This document shows positions 51,667 through 60,139 of a stretch of DNA of 64,000 bases, piece by piece. Numbering within the stretch: position 1 is the first letter of the stretch; the number at the start of each line of letters is the position of its first letter. The notes beneath the pieces were generated by a model. That model did no database searches, was not told where the DNA came from, and was given only the letters and a program-made list of their open reading frames with translations. This DNA is from Parahaliea maris (GTDB lineage Bacteria > Pseudomonadota > Gammaproteobacteria > Pseudomonadales > Halieaceae): assembly GCF_008064665.1 (NCBI RefSeq), contig NZ_VRZA01000007.1:62001-126000 (forward strand), in the 5' to 3' direction. Position numbers and translations under genes: made by a program.

Positions 51667-52515
51667 GTGAGCGCTGAATCCTTGCAATTGGCCTGGCGAT
51701 GCCCGAGTTGTCAGTCGCCACTGGCTGCCAGTGAGCGGCAGTGGTTGTGTGAAAACAATCACTGCTTCGATATCAGCCGGCAGGGCCATGTCAACCTGTT
51801 GCTCGCCCATCACAAGCGCAGCAAAAACCCGGGTGACGCCAAAGCCATGTTGCAGGCCCGGCGGCGCTTTCTGCAGCGCGGCTTCTACCAGCCCCTGGCC
51901 CGTGCAATGGCTGAGCTCATAGGCGAGCAGGCAGCGCCCGGTGCCTCTTCCCGAACACTACTCGACGCGGGTTGCGGCGAGGGCTACTACTTGAGGGAGC
52001 TGGATGAACAGTTGCCGGGTAGCTGGCACTTTGGCGGATTTGATATCGCGAAAGATGCTGTGTTGATGGCGGCAAAATCGAATCGTCAGCACGAATATGT
52101 CTGTGCCAGCAGCAAGAACATCCCCCTGGAAGATGCCAGTGTCGATGTGGTTGTCAGCGTTTTTTCGCCGCTGCAATTTGACGAGATTGAACGCATTGTA
52201 CGACCGGGCGGTGCACTGCTGGTGGTGGGCCCGGGTCCGGGGCACCTGTTGGAAATCAAGCGGGCGATTTACAGCGAGGTCAGAAGTTACGCGGAGACGA
52301 AATCACCGGAGAGCTTTGAATCGATGGCCAGCAAGAGCCTCGAATACAGCGCCGGCATACATGACAGTGAGGCCTGGCAGGATGTGCTGGCGATGACGCC
52401 CTTCGCCCACCACGGCAGTGCGGCTGCGAAGACGGAACTGCTGGCATCGCCTCCGCCGCTGCTGACCTGTGATTTTACCCTGGCGCTGTACCGCAAGCCC
52501 GGTGATGAAAAATAA
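51667..52515 (+). CDS. rlmA: 23S rRNA (guanine-N1)-methyltransferase RlmA-like
   Basis: This 282-aa protein matches RlmA: a zinc finger near the N-terminus (RCPSCQSPL...WLCENNHCFD), the block GHVNLLLAHHKRSKNPGD, and the SAM-binding fold with LLDAGCGEGYYLRELD. RlmA methylates G745 (E. coli numbering) in helix 35 of 23S rRNA. The paralogue TlrB modifies G748 and gives tylosin resistance, but sequence here fits the gammaproteobacterial RlmA form. It starts at a GTG 110 bp after the MocR gene. Confidence 0.93.
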   Translation: MSAESLQLAWRCPSCQSPLAASERQWLCENNHCFDISRQGHVNLLLAHHKRSKNPGDAKAMLQARRRFLQRGFYQPLARAMAELIGEQAAPGASSRTLLDAGCGEGYYLRELDEQLPGSWHFGGFDIAKDAVLMAAKSNRQHEYVCASSKNIPLEDASVDVVVSVFSPLQFDEIERIVRPGGALLVVGPGPGHLLEIKRAIYSEVRSYAETKSPESFESMASKSLEYSAGIHDSEAWQDVLAMTPFAHHGSAAAKTELLASPPPLLTCDFTLALYRKPGDEK

Positions 52516-52578
52516 TCCTTTACCTCAAGTTAACATGAGGTCATAGACTCGTTTTCGTTCACTACAGGAGGAACGGAA

Positions 52579-52998
52579 ATGATACAGCTTGAACATTTGA
52601 AGCTTGTTGTGAGGGATATCGAAGCCAGCCTGGCGTTCTATCGCGCCGCCTTTCCCCACTGGCGGATTCGCGAAGAGGGGCGGGGCGACTGGAATGGCAA
52701 GCCCCGCCGCTGGCTGCATTTTGGCGATGACTACCAGTACCTCACCTTCAATGACAACGGGGTCGGTGACAATCGCGACCTCGGTGGACACCAGACAGGT
52801 CTCGCTCACTTTGCTTTTGTGACCGCCAACCTGGATGCAATGATGGCAAGGCTGCAGGAAGCCGGCTTTGCGATAAGCAAGGACGGCGCCGAGGAACCCC
52901 ATCGGCGCAATGTCTATTACATTGATCCCAACGGGTTTGAGGTCGAGTTTGTACAGTACCTGAGTGACTTGCCGGCGCAGCGTAACCTGTCCCAGTGA
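52579..52998 (+). CDS. VOC-family (glyoxalase/bleomycin-resistance fold) protein
   Basis: This 139-aa protein has the paired beta-alpha-beta-beta-beta repeats of the VOC superfamily: LEHLKLVVRDIEASLAFYRAAFPHW, HFAFVTANLDAMMARLQEAGF and NVYYIDPNGFEVEFVQY. Metal ligands H6, probable H77 and E132-type positions are present, so it may bind a metal and act on a small molecule. The substrate is unknown. AGGAGG lies 6 nt before its ATG, which predicts strong translation. Confidence 0.82.
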   Translation: MIQLEHLKLVVRDIEASLAFYRAAFPHWRIREEGRGDWNGKPRRWLHFGDDYQYLTFNDNGVGDNRDLGGHQTGLAHFAFVTANLDAMMARLQEAGFAISKDGAEEPHRRNVYYIDPNGFEVEFVQYLSDLPAQRNLSQ

Positions 52999-53104
52999 GT
53001 TCGGTGCTCAGCAATACGACACGGGCGAGCGTGTCCCGGGCGCCCGGCTCCTGCTAGGATATTCATTACCTTCTAACGGTAGCCTTGGCCACAGGGGACG
53101 CGTC

Positions 53105-54151
53105 GTGAGTGCAGATCAGCCAATTGGGGGACAACGGAAGCTCGAATCCCGGTGGGGGGCGCCCGGTTTCGTCAAGCTCCTGCAGGGGATTGCAGTGTTG
53201 TTGTTGCTGTCGGCTTGTAGTGACGGCAGTGACGGACCCCCTTACGTAGAACCCGAACCCGAACCGGAACCCGGCCTGACAGGTTGCGCGGACACGTCCA
53301 GTTGCGCTCCCAATCCTCCTCTGGAGATCGGTGCAGAGCGGCCGGCGCAAGTGCTGATCCCCTCCAACTACGACCCGGGCACCCGCTACCCCTTGATCGT
53401 TACGCTGCACGGCTACGGTGCCTTTGGCTCCCTGCAGTCGAGCTACCTCGGTCTCGATGCCCGGGTCGATAGCGCGCAGTACGTGCTGGTATCACCGGAT
53501 GGCACCGAGAATCGCAACGGCACGCGATTCTGGAACGGTACCCCGGCCTGCTGTGCCGCCGCGGCCGCGGCGGAAGATGGCAGCGGCGAGGACTACTCGC
53601 AGATTGATGACGTGGGGTATATCCGTAGCCTCATCGAGGAGGCTGCCGCGACCTACAGCATCGACCCGTCACGGGTCGCGTTATTCGGCCACTCCAACGG
53701 CGGATTCCTGGCCCTGAGACTGGGCTGCGAAGCGTCCGACCTGGTGACCTCTATTGTCAGCCTGGCGGGCTCGACCTTTGCGCAGGAGAGCGCCTGTGCC
53801 CCCGCTGCCAAACCCGTCAGCCTGCTCGCTGTGCACGGAACGGCCGACGACACCATTCTTTATGACGGGGGCGAGATACTGGGCGAAGCTTATCCGTCTG
53901 CGCAGGAAACGGCCCGCCGATTCGCTGTGCTGGCCGGTTGCGACGGTGACAACCCAGGCGACGGAGGCAGTGTGGACGTTGTCGGCAACCTGAGTGGCGC
54001 GGAGACCCGTGTGCAGGCCTGGCCGGATTGCCCCGCCGGTGTGGAGGTGGAGCTGTGGACCATCGCAGACGGCCCCCATATACCCGGGCCCTGGGTGCCG
54101 GCCGCGCTGGATAGCTTTGTCGACTGGCTTATCGGACATCCGCGCGATTAA
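53105..54151 (+). CDS. exported lipoprotein esterase of the PHB-depolymerase/feruloyl-esterase (LpqC) type
   Basis: The 348-aa product starts at a GTG with AGGGGA 6 nt upstream, has a lipoprotein signal (LLLLSACS), a Pro/Glu repeat spacer (EPEPEPEPG) and an alpha/beta-hydrolase domain with the nucleophile elbow GHSNGG, and the later Asp (HGTADDTILYDG) and His (ADGPHIPG) of the triad. It resembles LpqC-type polyhydroxybutyrate/feruloyl esterases. Four cysteine pairs are visible (for example CADTSSC, PACCAA). It would hydrolyse an ester at the outer surface or in the periplasm; the substrate is not known. Confidence 0.84.
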   Translation: MSADQPIGGQRKLESRWGAPGFVKLLQGIAVLLLLSACSDGSDGPPYVEPEPEPEPGLTGCADTSSCAPNPPLEIGAERPAQVLIPSNYDPGTRYPLIVTLHGYGAFGSLQSSYLGLDARVDSAQYVLVSPDGTENRNGTRFWNGTPACCAAAAAAEDGSGEDYSQIDDVGYIRSLIEEAAATYSIDPSRVALFGHSNGGFLALRLGCEASDLVTSIVSLAGSTFAQESACAPAAKPVSLLAVHGTADDTILYDGGEILGEAYPSAQETARRFAVLAGCDGDNPGDGGSVDVVGNLSGAETRVQAWPDCPAGVEVELWTIADGPHIPGPWVPAALDSFVDWLIGHPRD

Positions 54152-54238
54152 GCGGCGTGTGCCCGGCTGAAAGTCACCCGATGCCGAGGGGGTTCCCCCG
54201 GTCTTACTGTTCGCTGGCTTGCCCGGGAAAAAGTCGGG

Positions 54239-54712
54239 CTACTGTTTGCCAGACTCCAGAATGAAGGCCTCGAGTTCCTTGTCTATGCCCATGACGTGGC
54301 GGGCCAGCCACTCGGTGAGGAAGAGGGAAGCGGCGGACAGGAATTCCGGTGAGTCCGGGTCGCTATTGTGGAACAGGCTGTTCACTTCTTTCTGGAAACG
54401 CCGGTGGGCGCGCACGTGGGCGTCCAGCCCCGGGTAATCCAGTGAGGCCATGTATTCCTCCTCCAGCGCAAAATGGGAATTTACATAGTCCCGAAGTCGC
54501 TGCAGTACTTCCGGCCCGCTGTCGGGGTGCGCGATCAGGTCCAGGGTCTGGAACAGCACCCGGTGCTGGCTGTCCTGCCAGATAATATCGCTGGTCTTGC
54601 GATCGACAAACGTATGCGGGGCAGGCGAACCGCCGGTGCCAGGACTACCTGGGGAAGTCCGGGCTGCGGATGCAGTTGCGTCTTCGTGAACGTCACCGCC
54701 CAGCAATGACAT
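54239..54712 (-). CDS. bacteriohemerythrin (O2-binding, di-iron)
   Basis: This 157-aa protein has a disordered N-terminal tail of about 40 residues and a complete hemerythrin domain: H50, H80, E84, H99, H103, H139 and D144, all seven iron ligands in the H-HxxxE-HxxxH-HxxxxD pattern. Bacteriohemerythrins bind O2 for sensing, storage or delivery. A perfect FNR/Anr-type box lies about 96 bp upstream of its ATG, which would link its expression to oxygen limitation. It is followed by a hairpin (GGGGGTTCCCCC, about 54189-54200) on the convergent side. Confidence 0.9.
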   Translation of the reverse strand: MSLLGGDVHEDATASAARTSPGSPGTGGSPAPHTFVDRKTSDIIWQDSQHRVLFQTLDLIAHPDSGPEVLQRLRDYVNSHFALEEEYMASLDYPGLDAHVRAHRRFQKEVNSLFHNSDPDSPEFLSAASLFLTEWLARHVMGIDKELEAFILESGKQ

Positions 54713-54807
54713 TTGGCACCTCCTCGCTATTTGCTGCCCATGTCACTACCTGAATATAGCCACAGGCACGTTACTTCAAGTGCGCAATTGCGGAGGTCGG
54801 GGGATCA

Positions 54808-54821
54808 TTGATCTGGATCAA
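54808..54821. promoter_or_regulatory. perfect FNR/Anr-type box
   Basis: TTGATCTGGATCAA fits the consensus TTGAT-N4-ATCAA exactly. It lies between the ends of the leftward triple-Nif11 gene and the leftward hemerythrin gene, about 96 bp before the hemerythrin ATG. No gene starts rightward from it. Confidence 0.75.
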
Positions 54822-54897
54822 GCGGGCTGTGGATTCAGGGCCTGGGTATTATATTTTTTCGCTCTTTCTGCCCGTCGCTTATGCCATGTTGGCGGGG

Positions 54898-54936
54898 CTT
54901 CGCCTCACCGCTGCCATCCTGCAGCGTGAGGCGAAG
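54898..54936 (-). terminator. long hairpin after the triple Nif11-like gene
   Basis: A 16-bp stem with one bulge (CTTCGCCTCA-C-CGCTGC / GCAGCG-TGAGGCGAAG) and a 6-nt loop starts 15 nt after the stop of the Nif11-like gene. No U-run follows on the minus strand, so it could be a Rho-type site or an RNA-stabilising hairpin. Confidence 0.6.
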
Positions 54937-54951
54937 GGTGGGATGCCGGTG

Positions 54952-56100
54952 TCAGTAAGCGACGCCCCGGTACACCAGTCCGGCTGTCTTCTTGGCTTTT
55001 TCCACCTGGCCTGCCGACTTGCCCAGGCTGAGAATCCGCGAGCAGCTTTCAGGCGACAGTTCACCGGCATTGACCAGCTGGAAGGCGCCGATCACGGTGC
55101 TCAGGTCCTGCGCTGAAAACCGGTAGCCATATTCGGCACCGAGCTCGATGATCTGCTGGCTGCGCTCACCGCTCAGGGCGGCAGCTTCGTCGGCGTCGAG
55201 TTCCGCGGGTCCACTGATGTTGCCGTCGCCACCGACGATCTCTTTCATCTTGGCACTGAGCGCATCATCACTGCCTGTGCGCTCGAGAAACCGCACCACG
55301 GACAGGGTGTTGTCGTTGATTTTTGCCGTGACCGGCGCTGCATACTTCACACCTTTGAAGGTCATCGACGCGACGTTCTCGATATAGGGGAAGTAGCCTT
55401 TGGATTGTGCATCCGCCTCCAGGAAGTGGTCGAAGTCGGCCTCGGTCAGTTCGCCCGCCTGGACCCGCTGGAAGGCGTTGGTCACGGCGAGCAGTTCCGC
55501 CAGGGTGAAAGCGAAACCGTTCTGGTTGGCAAATTCGGTCACCAGGGCACCCCGTTCACTGGTCAGGGAGCGGGCTTCCTCTTCATCGAGTTCACTGACG
55601 TCACTGATGTCACCGTCGCCGACCGCGAGGATCTTTTGCAAGCCCTCTTTCAGCGCCGCGTCCTCGTGGGTTTTTTTCATGAAGGCCAGTACCGCGAGCG
55701 GCTCGTGTTTGGGTGCATCAACGGTGTACTTCACCCCCAGGTAGACCATTTGTACGGTGTTGCCCATAGACCCTTCGGACTCGGGTGTCTCTCCCTTCGA
55801 GGGGCTGATGCCGGTGGTTTCCTCGAACACCTCCGCCGAGATGGAGCCCTCGAGGTATTGCTGGAATACGCTGACAACCGCGGTCAACTCCGCCAGGGTA
55901 AAGTCATAGCCGCGCTTCTGGGCCAGGTCGGTCACCAGCACGCCTTTCTGTCCTTTGATCGCCTGCGATTCCGCCTGGTCAAGGTGCTGAGGGTCGCTGA
56001 TATCACCGTCCCCGACGCCCATCAGGTCCGCCAGTTCGTTTTTAAGTGTTTCGTCCGTTGAACTTGCTTCCAGAAACTGCAGTACGGATTTATAAGCCAT
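54952..56100 (-). CDS. triple Nif11-like repeat protein with Y-x-G-V-x-Y motifs
   Basis: This 382-aa protein consists of three modules of about 125-130 residues. Each has a Nif11-like helical core (SVLQFLEASSTDETLKNEL..., LVTDLAQKRGYDFTLAEL in module 1; LVTEFANQNGFAFTLAEL in 2; IIELGAEYGYRFSAQDL in 3), an inserted GDGDIS/GDGNIS loop, and at the module end an aromatic-turn motif: MVYLGVKY (118-125), MTFKGVKY (246-253) and LVYRGVAY (375-382, the very C-terminus). Nif11 domains occur in nitrogen-fixation proteins and as leaders of RiPP precursors. There is no Cys/Ser/Thr-rich core and no modifying enzyme nearby, so it is not an ordinary precursor. It is acidic, soluble and without a signal. The start ATG at 56100 follows GAGGA; an upstream ATG at 56142 is less good. 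Confidence 0.85.
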   Translation of the reverse strand: MAYKSVLQFLEASSTDETLKNELADLMGVGDGDISDPQHLDQAESQAIKGQKGVLVTDLAQKRGYDFTLAELTAVVSVFQQYLEGSISAEVFEETTGISPSKGETPESEGSMGNTVQMVYLGVKYTVDAPKHEPLAVLAFMKKTHEDAALKEGLQKILAVGDGDISDVSELDEEEARSLTSERGALVTEFANQNGFAFTLAELLAVTNAFQRVQAGELTEADFDHFLEADAQSKGYFPYIENVASMTFKGVKYAAPVTAKINDNTLSVVRFLERTGSDDALSAKMKEIVGGDGNISGPAELDADEAAALSGERSQQIIELGAEYGYRFSAQDLSTVIGAFQLVNAGELSPESCSRILSLGKSAGQVEKAKKTAGLVYRGVAY

Positions 56101-56435
56101 TGCGTGGTCCTCGAGAATGCCAATACTGAGAGAAAGTTGCACCTTCCTGGCGCTAACGCTGCCGATGAGGCAAGAGGCAATTGAGCAAAAAATGAGCCAT
56201 TTGGCCGTGCCCCGAATTCACTATCAAATGATAGTCAGCGCAATCTTTTATAAATTAACAGCTTAGGTTATGTCGCTGATAACGGGCTCTGCTTTCCGGT
56301 GAGCCGCGGTCAGTATGGAGAGTGTTGATTCAGGTGTCTGGCGCACCCGTTTGGTGCTTCGGGCGGCGAAATGGCGCAAAGAGAGTGCCCCTGGTTGCCG
56401 CCGGGGATTGGGGCCAGCACATCGCTGACCCTTCA
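56101..56435. promoter_or_regulatory. upstream region of the Nif11-like gene with a 16-bp palindrome
   Basis: The gap holds a perfect inverted repeat ACTATCA-AA-TGATAGT at 56220-56235, about 120 bp before the Nif11 gene's ATG, in an AT-rich stretch with possible -35 (TTGCGC) and -10 elements on either side, which would make it an operator between them. The remainder up to the FAD-enzyme stop at 56436 shows no gene. Confidence 0.5.
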
Positions 56436-57587
56436 TCAGGCGATACGCGCTGCCAGCCAGGCGTGGCCCTCGACCATACGCCGGATCTCGTCCTCCCGGG
56501 GTGCGAGATCCCAGTCCCCCTTGTCCACCGAGCCGCCCAGCAGAATCCCGGTTTTACGCGGGAACGCATAGAGCAGGCCATGCCCAGGCGCACCGCCGGC
56601 ATAGCCGTAATCGATGTCGTTCTGGGGCAGCAGGAAGCTGAGCTGGCCGCGGGCGGGGATGATGCTTTCGTCCCCGAACACCTTGCCGGCGCCCAGTCCA
56701 AGGCAGTTGACGACGGTGGTTTGCGGAAGTCGGTCCAGGTCAGATTCACTGTCGAAGGTGGACTCCACCATCTTGCCCCCGGCACTCGTGAAGTCCCTGA
56801 CCAGGGCTCTCAGGTAAATGTCCGGATCGATCATCAGCGTGTAGTAGGCGTCGTGGTAAGCGAAGCCGAAGGGGCCACCGGGTCGATTGCGGACCAGGCC
56901 CGGGTAGAGGTCGTCACCGCCGACATAGGGGTAGGTCGTGTCCAGCGGCCGGTTGCTGAAGGAGTACTGGCGAATCCAGTAAACCCCGTAAGTGGGGTCA
57001 TTGGCATAGCGAATAAACCGCTGGAAGGCGATGCGGGAGGCACGGTCGAGCATGTTGAGGGTGGCCGGACTGACCTCCTCCCTCTCGAACAGCGTTACCG
57101 GGTGCCACATGGCGCCGGCGACGTTGGAGGTGGTATAGGGCGGGAAGTCGCGGGCGTAAATGGTGACACTGGCGCCACTGCGCTGTAGCTGAATGGCAGT
57201 GGACAGGCCAATGGCTCCGGAGCCCAGCACGGCAACCTCCTGGCGACCAAAGCCTTTGGCCAGGGTGGCGGCCAGTTCGGCAACTCCCCAGGACAGGGAC
57301 ACCCCACCCCCGCCGTGGCCATAGTTGTGTACCACGTCTTTTAGCCCGACCCGGACAGCCTCCAGGCGGGGGCCCGGTTTGCGGAAGGGGCGCAGGCCAA
57401 CGATGGTGCGGGTAACGCGGTCCATCGACGAGTGAATCGGGCGCATGGGGGCCCCGATTGGCTGCACCAGCGCGTCACCGGTGGTGCCGGGGTAGTCCCG
57501 GTTACCCGTGGCGGGTGAGCCGGCGCAGCCGGTGAGGGCGGTAACGCCGAGCCCGGCCGCCGTGGTCAGAAATTGCCTGCGTCTCAT
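56436..57587 (-). CDS. Tat-exported D-amino-acid-oxidase-like flavoprotein with permuted sequence order
   Basis: This 383-aa protein has a twin-arginine lipoprotein signal (RRRQFL, LTGC, Cys21). Residues 60-112 (TIVGLRPFRKPGPRLEAVR, VVHNYGHGGGGVSLSWG) correspond to the C-terminal part of D-amino-acid oxidase, including its signature. The FAD motif VLGSGAIGLST (121-131) and the TTSNVAGAMWHP segment, which are N-terminal in normal enzymes, come after it. The chain then ends at GGSVDKGDW...LAARIA, just where the normal enzyme would continue into the RPxR segment. The order is therefore that of a circular permutation. D-amino-acid oxidases deaminate D-amino acids to keto acids with H2O2; export as a lipoprotein would place this in the periplasm. 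The start is the ATG at 57587. Alternative: another DAO-superfamily oxidase. Confidence 0.83.
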   Translation of the reverse strand: MRRRQFLTTAAGLGVTALTGCAGSPATGNRDYPGTTGDALVQPIGAPMRPIHSSMDRVTRTIVGLRPFRKPGPRLEAVRVGLKDVVHNYGHGGGGVSLSWGVAELAATLAKGFGRQEVAVLGSGAIGLSTAIQLQRSGASVTIYARDFPPYTTSNVAGAMWHPVTLFEREEVSPATLNMLDRASRIAFQRFIRYANDPTYGVYWIRQYSFSNRPLDTTYPYVGGDDLYPGLVRNRPGGPFGFAYHDAYYTLMIDPDIYLRALVRDFTSAGGKMVESTFDSESDLDRLPQTTVVNCLGLGAGKVFGDESIIPARGQLSFLLPQNDIDYGYAGGAPGHGLLYAFPRKTGILLGGSVDKGDWDLAPREDEIRRMVEGHAWLAARIA

Positions 57588-57838
57588 TGGCTTGAGTCCA
57601 TCTGTAGGGAACTGAAGGGTAGTGCGTTTCGGGCCAGGTGGCCGTAAACCTGCCTGAACGCAATTTTCGTGCCTTCGGGGTGAGCGCCCCTGCAAGCCAT
57701 TTAAACATGCCTGCGACGACAGGCGCTCGTGCTGCCGGGAGTCGTGGGTCGGCCCCATGCGTAGAGCGACCTCGGACGACGTTAGCGCCGGTGCCGGGAA
57801 TGGCTATTTCAGATGGCGGACGCTAAAGTTGAAACCCG

Positions 57839-59377
57839 ATGACCACCTCCGCTGACAACGTCCCCATCGAGACCGAAATAAAGTTCTCGCTGGCGCCCGC
57901 CCAGGCTCGAAAGCTGATGAAGCACCCGCTGGTGCGCCGGCATGCCACCGGTCGGGCCAAAACACGGCAACTTACCAGCGACTACTACGATACCCGCCAT
58001 CATCGCCTGCGCAAGCGGGGCGCCGCACTGCGCGTGAGGACCTTTTCTGGAAAGCACGAGCAGACCGTCAAGCTTCCCGGGGATGGCCCCCTGGGTATGC
58101 AGAACTGCGAGGAGTGGACTGTGCCGCTGGATAAACCCGGGTTGGACCTGTCGCGCTTCGACACTGCATTGCGGCAGAGAGTGTGTGGCTCCCACCGGGA
58201 TATCAACCTGCAGCGACTCTTCACCACCGAAATCCAGCGCTGGGCCAAGGTAGTCCGCACGGGTGACACCGAGTTTGAACTGGCGCTGGACACCGGCCGT
58301 ATTGTCAGTCGAGGTGCCGGCCAACGGTCCCAGACCCTGTGCGAGGCGGAGTTCGAACTGCTACACGGCGACCCGCTGGTCATGCTGGACTTTATTATCG
58401 ACCTGTCGGCCGATATCGACTTTGCACCGCTCTACCTGAGCAAGGCGCAACGGGGATTTGCCCTGGGGCGACCTGCACTGCGCCCGGTGCACCGGAAAGC
58501 CAGCGAAGTGCATCTCGATGCGCAGATGAGTGTTGGGCAGTCGTTCCAGCGCATTGTCGGTGAAGCGTTGGAGCATTTGCAGAGTAATCACCAGCCGACG
58601 CTGCAGGGCCAGCCAGGGGGAGTGCACCAGAGTCGGGTGGCGATCCGCCGTATTCGCGCCGCCCTGCGCGCGTTCAAGCGCGTGCTGCCCTACGACAAGT
58701 GCAAGGCCTTCAATGGCGAATTTCGCTGGTTCCAGGCGCGTTTGTCTCCCGCCCGGGATTGGCACGTGTTCTGCGAAGAGACCCTGCCGTCGATCGTGGC
58801 CAGCTCGTCACTGCCCGCTACTGACTGGCAAAAACTGCAGCGAGTCGCCCGGCAGGAAGCGAGGCGTCAGGCGGGTGATGCCGCCGAGTTGCTGTGCAGC
58901 AAGCGCTACACACGGCTGATCCTGGAGTTCCAGCGCTGGGTGCTGGCGCTGGAACGGGATCACCCTGCGCTGTACCGCAAGCGTCTGGTTCCCTTCGCCC
59001 GCAGTGTGCTGAACAAGACCCGGCGTGACCTGCTCGAGGACGCGCGCCCATTGTCACGGATGAGCGAGGAGGAACGCCACACCCTGCGCAAGGTGGGCAA
59101 GAAGGCGCGCTACGCGACCGAATTTTTTGCGGGATTGTGGCAGGGAGTGACCGTTACCCGCTACCTGGACCTGTTGGAAAAACTCCAGGACGCGCTCGGT
59201 ATCGCCAACGACGCGGTGGTGGCCCGCCAGCTTCTGGCGAGCCTGACGCCGAGCCGGGTGCCCGCCGCCGTCGTGCTGGCGATCAGGGCCTGGTCGGAAG
59301 CGCAAGCCCAGGCGGCTATCCGGCCCGCCCAGCCGGTATGGCGAAATTTACAGCGGGCAGAGGTGTTCTGGGACTGA
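57839..59377 (+). CDS. CYTH-CHAD domain protein (inorganic triphosphatase type)
   Basis: The 512-aa protein has an N-terminal CYTH domain with the ExExK signature (E11, E13, K15 in ETEIK) and several Arg/Lys lining the tunnel, then a C-terminal CHAD domain (about 225-505) rich in conserved His/Arg (VHQSRVAIRRIRAALRAF, ARDWHVF, LRKVGKKARYATEFF). CYTH domains cleave triphosphate or bind nucleotides; CHAD domains bind inorganic polyphosphate. This architecture matches E. coli YgiF. It is transcribed divergently from the D-amino-acid-oxidase-like gene. Confidence 0.9.
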   Translation: MTTSADNVPIETEIKFSLAPAQARKLMKHPLVRRHATGRAKTRQLTSDYYDTRHHRLRKRGAALRVRTFSGKHEQTVKLPGDGPLGMQNCEEWTVPLDKPGLDLSRFDTALRQRVCGSHRDINLQRLFTTEIQRWAKVVRTGDTEFELALDTGRIVSRGAGQRSQTLCEAEFELLHGDPLVMLDFIIDLSADIDFAPLYLSKAQRGFALGRPALRPVHRKASEVHLDAQMSVGQSFQRIVGEALEHLQSNHQPTLQGQPGGVHQSRVAIRRIRAALRAFKRVLPYDKCKAFNGEFRWFQARLSPARDWHVFCEETLPSIVASSSLPATDWQKLQRVARQEARRQAGDAAELLCSKRYTRLILEFQRWVLALERDHPALYRKRLVPFARSVLNKTRRDLLEDARPLSRMSEEERHTLRKVGKKARYATEFFAGLWQGVTVTRYLDLLEKLQDALGIANDAVVARQLLASLTPSRVPAAVVLAIRAWSEAQAQAAIRPAQPVWRNLQRAEVFWD

Positions 59378-59389
59378 CATTGCTCGCGG

Positions 59390-60139
59390 CTACTCGCTGC
59401 GCAACTTCTGCAACAGGTCAACCGGCAGCGGGAACACGATCGTGGAGCTCTTGTCGCCGGCAATTTCCACCAGGGTCTGTAAATAGCGCAACTGTATCGC
59501 CTGCTCCTGGGTGGACAGCATTTGCGCTGCACTGGCCAGTTTTTCCGCCGCCTCGGATTCGCCAATGGCGTGAATGACCTTGGCCCGACGCTCCCGCTCT
59601 GCCTCGGCCTGCTTGGCGATGGCCCGGACCATGGTCTCGTTGAGGTCCACGTGTTTGATCTCGACGTTCGCCACCTTGATACCCCACGCTTCGGTCTGCT
59701 TGTCGAGAATATGCTGGATGTCGTTATTCAGGGTGTCCCGCTCCGCCAGCATGTCGTCCAGTTCGTGTTGCCCGAGTACCGACCTCAGCGTGGTCTGGGA
59801 AAGCTGGCTGGTGGCCTCCAGGTAATTTTCTACCTGGATGATGGCCCGTTCCGGGTCCATCACCCGGAAGTAGATGACCGCGTTGACCTGTACCGACACG
59901 TTATCCCGGGAGATAACGTCCTGGGTGGGTACATCCATGACAACGGTTCGAAGATCAACCCGTACCATTTGCTGCAATATGGGGATCACGATGATCAGGC
60001 CGGGACCCTTGACCCGATAAAAGCGCCCGAGCATGAAAATCACCCCGCGTTCGTATTCCCGCAGTACCCGGAACATCGAGATCACCAGGCCGATCAGCAT
60101 GAACAGGAGCATGGCTCCAAAGTATTCGAACTCAATCAT
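59390..60139 (-). CDS. SPFH-domain slipin (stomatin-like) protein
   Basis: This 249-aa stomatin/slipin homologue has an N-terminal hydrophobic hairpin (about 7-24), the SPFH domain ([47 protein letters not shown] in parts) and a coiled-coil region with [28 protein letters not shown]. Slipins form membrane rings with NfeD-type partners. I prefer the ATG at 60139 (GGGAG 8 nt upstream) over a GTG at 60148. It overlaps the upstream nfeD gene's end by 8 nt, so both proteins are made together. Confidence 0.9.
   Translation of the reverse strand: MIEFEYFGAMLLFMLIGLVISMFRVLREYERGVIFMLGRFYRVKGPGLIIVIPILQQMVRVDLRTVVMDVPTQDVISRDNVSVQVNAVIYFRVMDPERAIIQVENYLEATSQLSQTTLRSVLGQHELDDMLAERDTLNNDIQHILDKQTEAWGIKVANVEIKHVDLNETMVRAIAKQAEAERERRAKVIHAIGESEAAEKLASAAQMLSTQEQAIQLRYLQTLVEIAGDKSSTIVFPLPVDLLQKLRSE

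Noticed and set aside
54952-56100. Triple Nif11-like protein as a classical RiPP precursor
   Set aside because: It has no short Cys/Ser/Thr-rich core after a GG or GA cleavage site, is 382 residues long, and no lanthipeptide, radical-SAM, YcaO or transporter gene lies nearby.
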